From contig LNEJ01000048.1 in NCBI GenBank assembly GCA_001464965.1, positions 1 to 63,126 of the forward strand: a stretch of 63,126 bases of DNA, given 5' to 3'. Below are positions 60,251 to 63,126 of this stretch, piece by piece. Within the stretch, counting starts at the first letter, position 1, and every line of letters begins with the position of its first letter. Under the pieces are notes generated by a model. The model was not told the DNA's origin. It made no database searches and worked only from the letters and a program-made list of their open reading frames with translations. Source of the DNA: Gammaproteobacteria bacterium Ga0074134. Its GTDB lineage: Bacteria > Pseudomonadota > Gammaproteobacteria > Ga0077554 > Ga007554. The position numbers and the translations under genes are program-made.

Positions 60251-61153
60251 TCACTTCCCGCGCCACCCCTGGATTTGCTTGCGGATCAGCGGTAATGCCG
60301 CTTGCGCCGCCTTCTCTCCTTCCAGAATAGCAAGATGCTTGCTTTCGAAATCGGTGGCGCCGATCATGCCAGTGTTAGGGCGGATCACTATGTCGGCGCC
60401 GGCCAACTCATAGCTGCTGATCGATTGACCCATGATGGTGAAGGTCTGCAACAGGACGTCCAGCGTATCTTCGATTTTGGCATTGCCTGGCTTTTTGGAG
60501 ATATCTACCGCGATCACTATATCAGCACCGAGGGTTCGCGCCGCGTTGACAGGAACGGGGCTGACCAACCCGCCGTCCACATATTCGTGTCCGGCAATCG
60601 AGACCGGTTGAAACACGCCTGGCACGCTGCTGGAGGCGCGCACCGCCATGCCGGTATTGCCGCGCCGGAACACGATCATCTCCCCGCTTTGCAAGTCGGT
60701 AGCCACGGCGGCATAGGGCTTGGGCAAATTCTCTATGCCCCGGTTCTGCAGCGCCTTGTTTATAAATGCCTGTAGTTGCTCGCCCTTGATGAAGCCGCGA
60801 GACGGCAGCATATAATCGCTGACGCTGGATTCCTCCAGCTGGAATGCGATTTTCTGTAGATCAAAGCCGCTATACCCGCCGGCGTACAACGCACCGACCA
60901 CGCTTCCGGCGCTGGTGCCGACCACCATATCCGGCACGATACCCTGCGCCTCCAGAACCTTGATGACACCGATGTGAGCGAATCCCCGCGCCGCTCCACC
61001 ACCCAGCACCAAAGCAATCTTCGGTGGTGGCGGCGGCTTGACGGCCGCTGGCGGAGGCATGGGCGGCACCTCCTTTACTACTACAGGAGCAGCACAGGCG
61101 GCCACGAGCCAGATTATTAGCGGGAAGCATAGCCGGCGGATTAAAGAGAACAT
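60251..61153 (-). CDS. patatin-like phospholipase lipoprotein (RssA-like)
   Basis: About 300 aa from the ATG at 61153; the frame is open to 61210. Lipoprotein signal with lipobox LVAAC, a Pro-rich linker (PPMPPPAAVKPPPPP), then the patatin domain: oxyanion GGGAARGFAHIG, nucleophile GTSAGS, and catalytic Asp in YVDGGLVSPVP. A membrane-anchored periplasmic serine hydrolase acting on lipids is likely. Confidence 0.9.
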   Translation of the reverse strand: MFSLIRRLCFPLIIWLVAACAAPVVVKEVPPMPPPAAVKPPPPPKIALVLGGGAARGFAHIGVIKVLEAQGIVPDMVVGTSAGSVVGALYAGGYSGFDLQKIAFQLEESSVSDYMLPSRGFIKGEQLQAFINKALQNRGIENLPKPYAAVATDLQSGEMIVFRRGNTGMAVRASSSVPGVFQPVSIAGHEYVDGGLVSPVPVNAARTLGADIVIAVDISKKPGNAKIEDTLDVLLQTFTIMGQSISSYELAGADIVIRPNTGMIGATDFESKHLAILEGEKAAQAALPLIRKQIQGWRGK

Positions 61154-61254
61154 GGAAAAGTGCCAGGGTCCCCTGCATTCGGCATTCATGTATGTACGTT
61201 TTATGATCAACCTACCCCCTCGATGAGGATCAAAGCTAACGCTGGTCCGCCAAC

Positions 61255-62391
61255 CTACACGTCCCTGCCCGCAATCTGCCCTTTGATTTCCAGCGCCACG
61301 GCCAACGCGCTCTCCACCGAGGCATCCACACAGGTATAGTGACCCATTTTGCGCCCTGGGCGGGCTTCACGTTTGCCGTAGAGATGGAGTTTGGTTTGGG
61401 GATGGATAAGCAGGTGTTCCCACTGCGGCGCGTCCTTGCCCCACAGGTCGCCGAGGAGATTGACCATCACGGCAGGGGTGAGCAAGCGGGTATCGCCGAG
61501 CGGCAAGCTGCACAGGGCGCGCACCTGTTGTTCGAACTGATTTGTAACGCAGGCGTCCAGCGTGTAGTGGCCGCTGTTGTGGGGGCGCGGCGCCATTTCG
61601 TTGATAAGCAGACGTCCGTCGTGCAGCACGAAAAATTCCACTGCCAGCACGCCGCAATATTCGAGCTGCTCCGCCAGCGCAACGGCCGTCTGCGTGGCGT
61701 TGCGCGCCAGGTCACCGGAGATGCGCGCGGGGACGATACTCACGCCGAGGATGCCGTCGTGGTGCTGGTTTTCAGCCACGGGATAGACAGCCGTTTGACC
61801 GTCCGCGCCGCGCGCCAGCACCACGGAGACTTCCCGTTCCAGCGGCAGCAACTCCTCCAGCACGCAGGGCACGCCGCCCATCTCATCAAAGGCCGCCAGC
61901 GCCTCTTCAACGCTGTTCACCCGCGCCTGGCCCTTGCCGTCGTAACCAAACTGGCTGACCTTGAGCAGGGCGGGTGCGCCAATCTGCTGCATCGCCTGGA
62001 CTATCTCTTGCCGGGAGCGGATCACCGCGAAGCGGGCACAAGGGAAACCGTTCGCCGCCAGGTAATTCTTTTCCGTGATGCGATCCTGGGCTACCGCCAC
62101 TGGCTCCGCCGCTGGACGCACAGCGCAGAATTGGGCGAGAAAACGCAAGGTATCGGCAGGGACATTTTCGAATTCGGTGCTGATGGCGGCACACGTTTTA
62201 GCTAGCTGTTCCAGCGCCCTCGTGTCAGAAAAGCCGGCAACGATATGGACGTCGGCAAAGTGCGCCGCCGGACTGTCAGGGTCGGGGTCCAGAACAGCGA
62301 CCCGATAGCCCATGGTACGCGCCGCGACGGCAAACATGCGGCCCAGCTGGCCACCACCAAGGATGCCTAGCATCGCACCCGGCAGTATCAT
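61255..62391 (-). CDS. purK: 5-(carboxyamino)imidazole ribonucleotide synthase
   Basis: A 378-aa ATP-grasp enzyme that carboxylates AIR to N5-CAIR in purine synthesis. The N-terminus [23 protein letters not shown], central [12 protein letters not shown] and [27 protein letters not shown] are typical. It overlaps the purE stop by four bases. Confidence 0.96.
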   Translation of the reverse strand: MILPGAMLGILGGGQLGRMFAVAARTMGYRVAVLDPDPDSPAAHFADVHIVAGFSDTRALEQLAKTCAAISTEFENVPADTLRFLAQFCAVRPAAEPVAVAQDRITEKNYLAANGFPCARFAVIRSRQEIVQAMQQIGAPALLKVSQFGYDGKGQARVNSVEEALAAFDEMGGVPCVLEELLPLEREVSVVLARGADGQTAVYPVAENQHHDGILGVSIVPARISGDLARNATQTAVALAEQLEYCGVLAVEFFVLHDGRLLINEMAPRPHNSGHYTLDACVTNQFEQQVRALCSLPLGDTRLLTPAVMVNLLGDLWGKDAPQWEHLLIHPQTKLHLYGKREARPGRKMGHYTCVDASVESALAVALEIKGQIAGRDV

Positions 62392-62882
62392 TGCGGCGCG
62401 GGCAGTTCCATCGCCAAAACAGTTTCTTTCTGGCGGGCGCGAAAGGCGTTGAGGCGTTGCGCAAGATCGGGATCAATGCGCGCCAGCAGGGCAGCGGCAA
62501 ACAAGCCGGCATTGGCGGCACCCGCCTCACCGATGGCGAAAGTGGCGACAGGAATGCCCTTGGGCATCTGCACGATGGAAAGCAGGGAGTCCATGCCATT
62601 GAGGTGTTTGGAAGGTACTGGCACACCGAGCACCGGCACGATGGTTTTGGCGGCCAGCATCCCCGGCAGATGCGCCGCACCACCCGCGCCCGCAATGATG
62701 CAGGCGAGGCCGCGCCCCTCGGCGGTCTCGGCATAGTGAAACAGGAGATCGGGTGTGCGGTGCGCCGACACCACTTTGGCTTCATACGGAATGCCAAAGG
62801 CGTCCAACTGCTTGGCCGCGTGCTGCATGACATCCCAGTCACTGTTGCTGCCCATCACCACGCCAACCAATGGGTTGCTCAT
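62388..62882 (-). CDS. purE: N5-CAIR mutase
   Basis: A 164-aa class I PurE that converts N5-CAIR to [34 protein letters not shown] (catalytic His), [18 protein letters not shown] and [23 protein letters not shown] are hallmark motifs. Coupled to purK (ATGA). Confidence 0.96.
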   Translation of the reverse strand: MSNPLVGVVMGSNSDWDVMQHAAKQLDAFGIPYEAKVVSAHRTPDLLFHYAETAEGRGLACIIAGAGGAAHLPGMLAAKTIVPVLGVPVPSKHLNGMDSLLSIVQMPKGIPVATFAIGEAGAANAGLFAAALLARIDPDLAQRLNAFRARQKETVLAMELPAPQ

Positions 62883-62906
62883 GTCTTCGATCTTTGTTTT
62901 CTGTTG

Positions 62907-62983
<77 letters not shown>

Positions 62984-63034
62984 GGAATCGCGTAGAATAA
63001 CTTATTATTGGGGATAACGTCCAGATACAGCCTC

Positions 63035-63091
63035 TTCCAATATGAAATGAGTCTGAAGTGGTTACGTATTTCCAACATGGAATGAGTCTGA
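63035..63091. repeat. pair of 22-bp imperfect direct repeats
   Basis: Copies at 63035-63056 and 63070-63091 start TTCCAA and end AATGAGTCTGA, matching at 20 of 22 positions, with start-to-start distance 35 bp. They lie at the window end, upstream of the tRNA-Arg. They may be the beginning of a longer array or a remnant next to an integration site. Confidence 0.6.
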
Positions 63092-63126
63092 GAGACTAAG
63101 ATTCTAATCGGTCATTATGCAAGGCA

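Overview
This 63 kb window comes from a bacterial chromosome and spans a replication origin. Gene families and order point to a deep-branching, probably Chromatiales-like or chemolithotrophic gammaproteobacterium: gyrB-recF-dnaN-dnaA, rsmG-parA-parB-atpIBEFHAGDC, a kdsC-lptC-lptA-lptB-rpoN-ptsN-hprK-rapZ cluster, engB next to dsbA, and purEK. The taxon is inferred from gene content only.

Layout. 1-6.7 kb: a HicBA toxin-antitoxin pair, fructosamine kinase, msrB, engB, a cyclic-nucleotide-binding protein, dsbA, an acetolactate-synthase-like enzyme and an EEP-family hydrolase. 6.7-13 kb: gyrB, recF, dnaN and dnaA, all on the minus strand. Two ParB-binding parS palindromes lie inside recF. 13.0-13.5 kb: an AT-rich oriC candidate with three perfect DnaA boxes. 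13.5-14.9 kb: mgtE. 15.2-25.0 kb: a two-gene defence island, a 1132-aa protein followed by a 2114-aa DEAH/DUF1998 helicase, which I read as a Druantia type III (druH-druE) anti-phage system. 25.2-35.6 kb: a regulatory PTS (ptsI, HPr, EIIA-Man, rapZ, hprK, ptsN), rpoN, lptB, lptA, lptC, a VapBC-like module, kdsC and greB, all on the minus strand. 35.7-46.5 kb: mixed metabolic and envelope genes (beta-propeller, dienelactone hydrolase, msrA, YciI, tag, glk, pgl, HDOD, dgkA, DedA-PAP2-LssY). 46.6-57.8 kb: nudE, cysQ, rsmG, parA, parB and the full F1Fo-ATP synthase operon. 58-63 kb: an FKBP isomerase, a DMT transporter behind an attenuator-like leader, a patatin lipoprotein, purK, purE and tRNA-Arg(CCG).

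How the genes work together. The left arm initiates and supports replication. ParAB with parS would segregate the origin. The PTS/HprK/RapZ/PtsN/RpoN group is a phosphorylation-based regulatory circuit without sugar permeases, and the Lpt genes export lipopolysaccharide. Accessory insertions interrupt this conserved core. Druantia sits between mgtE and ptsI, VapBC sits between kdsC and lptC, and small inverted-repeat elements are present.

The observation I find most striking is a 140-bp inverted-repeat element inside the signal-peptide region of lptA. It is flanked by TTAA duplications, adds exactly 48 codons, and leaves both lptC and lptA open. Also notable are a frame-breaking deletion near the start of atpD, a leader/terminator arrangement ahead of the DMT transporter, a 25-codon ORF with a strong promoter and ribosome site beside the Druantia genes, and the absence of rpmH-rnpA-yidC-mnmE-mnmG and hpf from their usual places.
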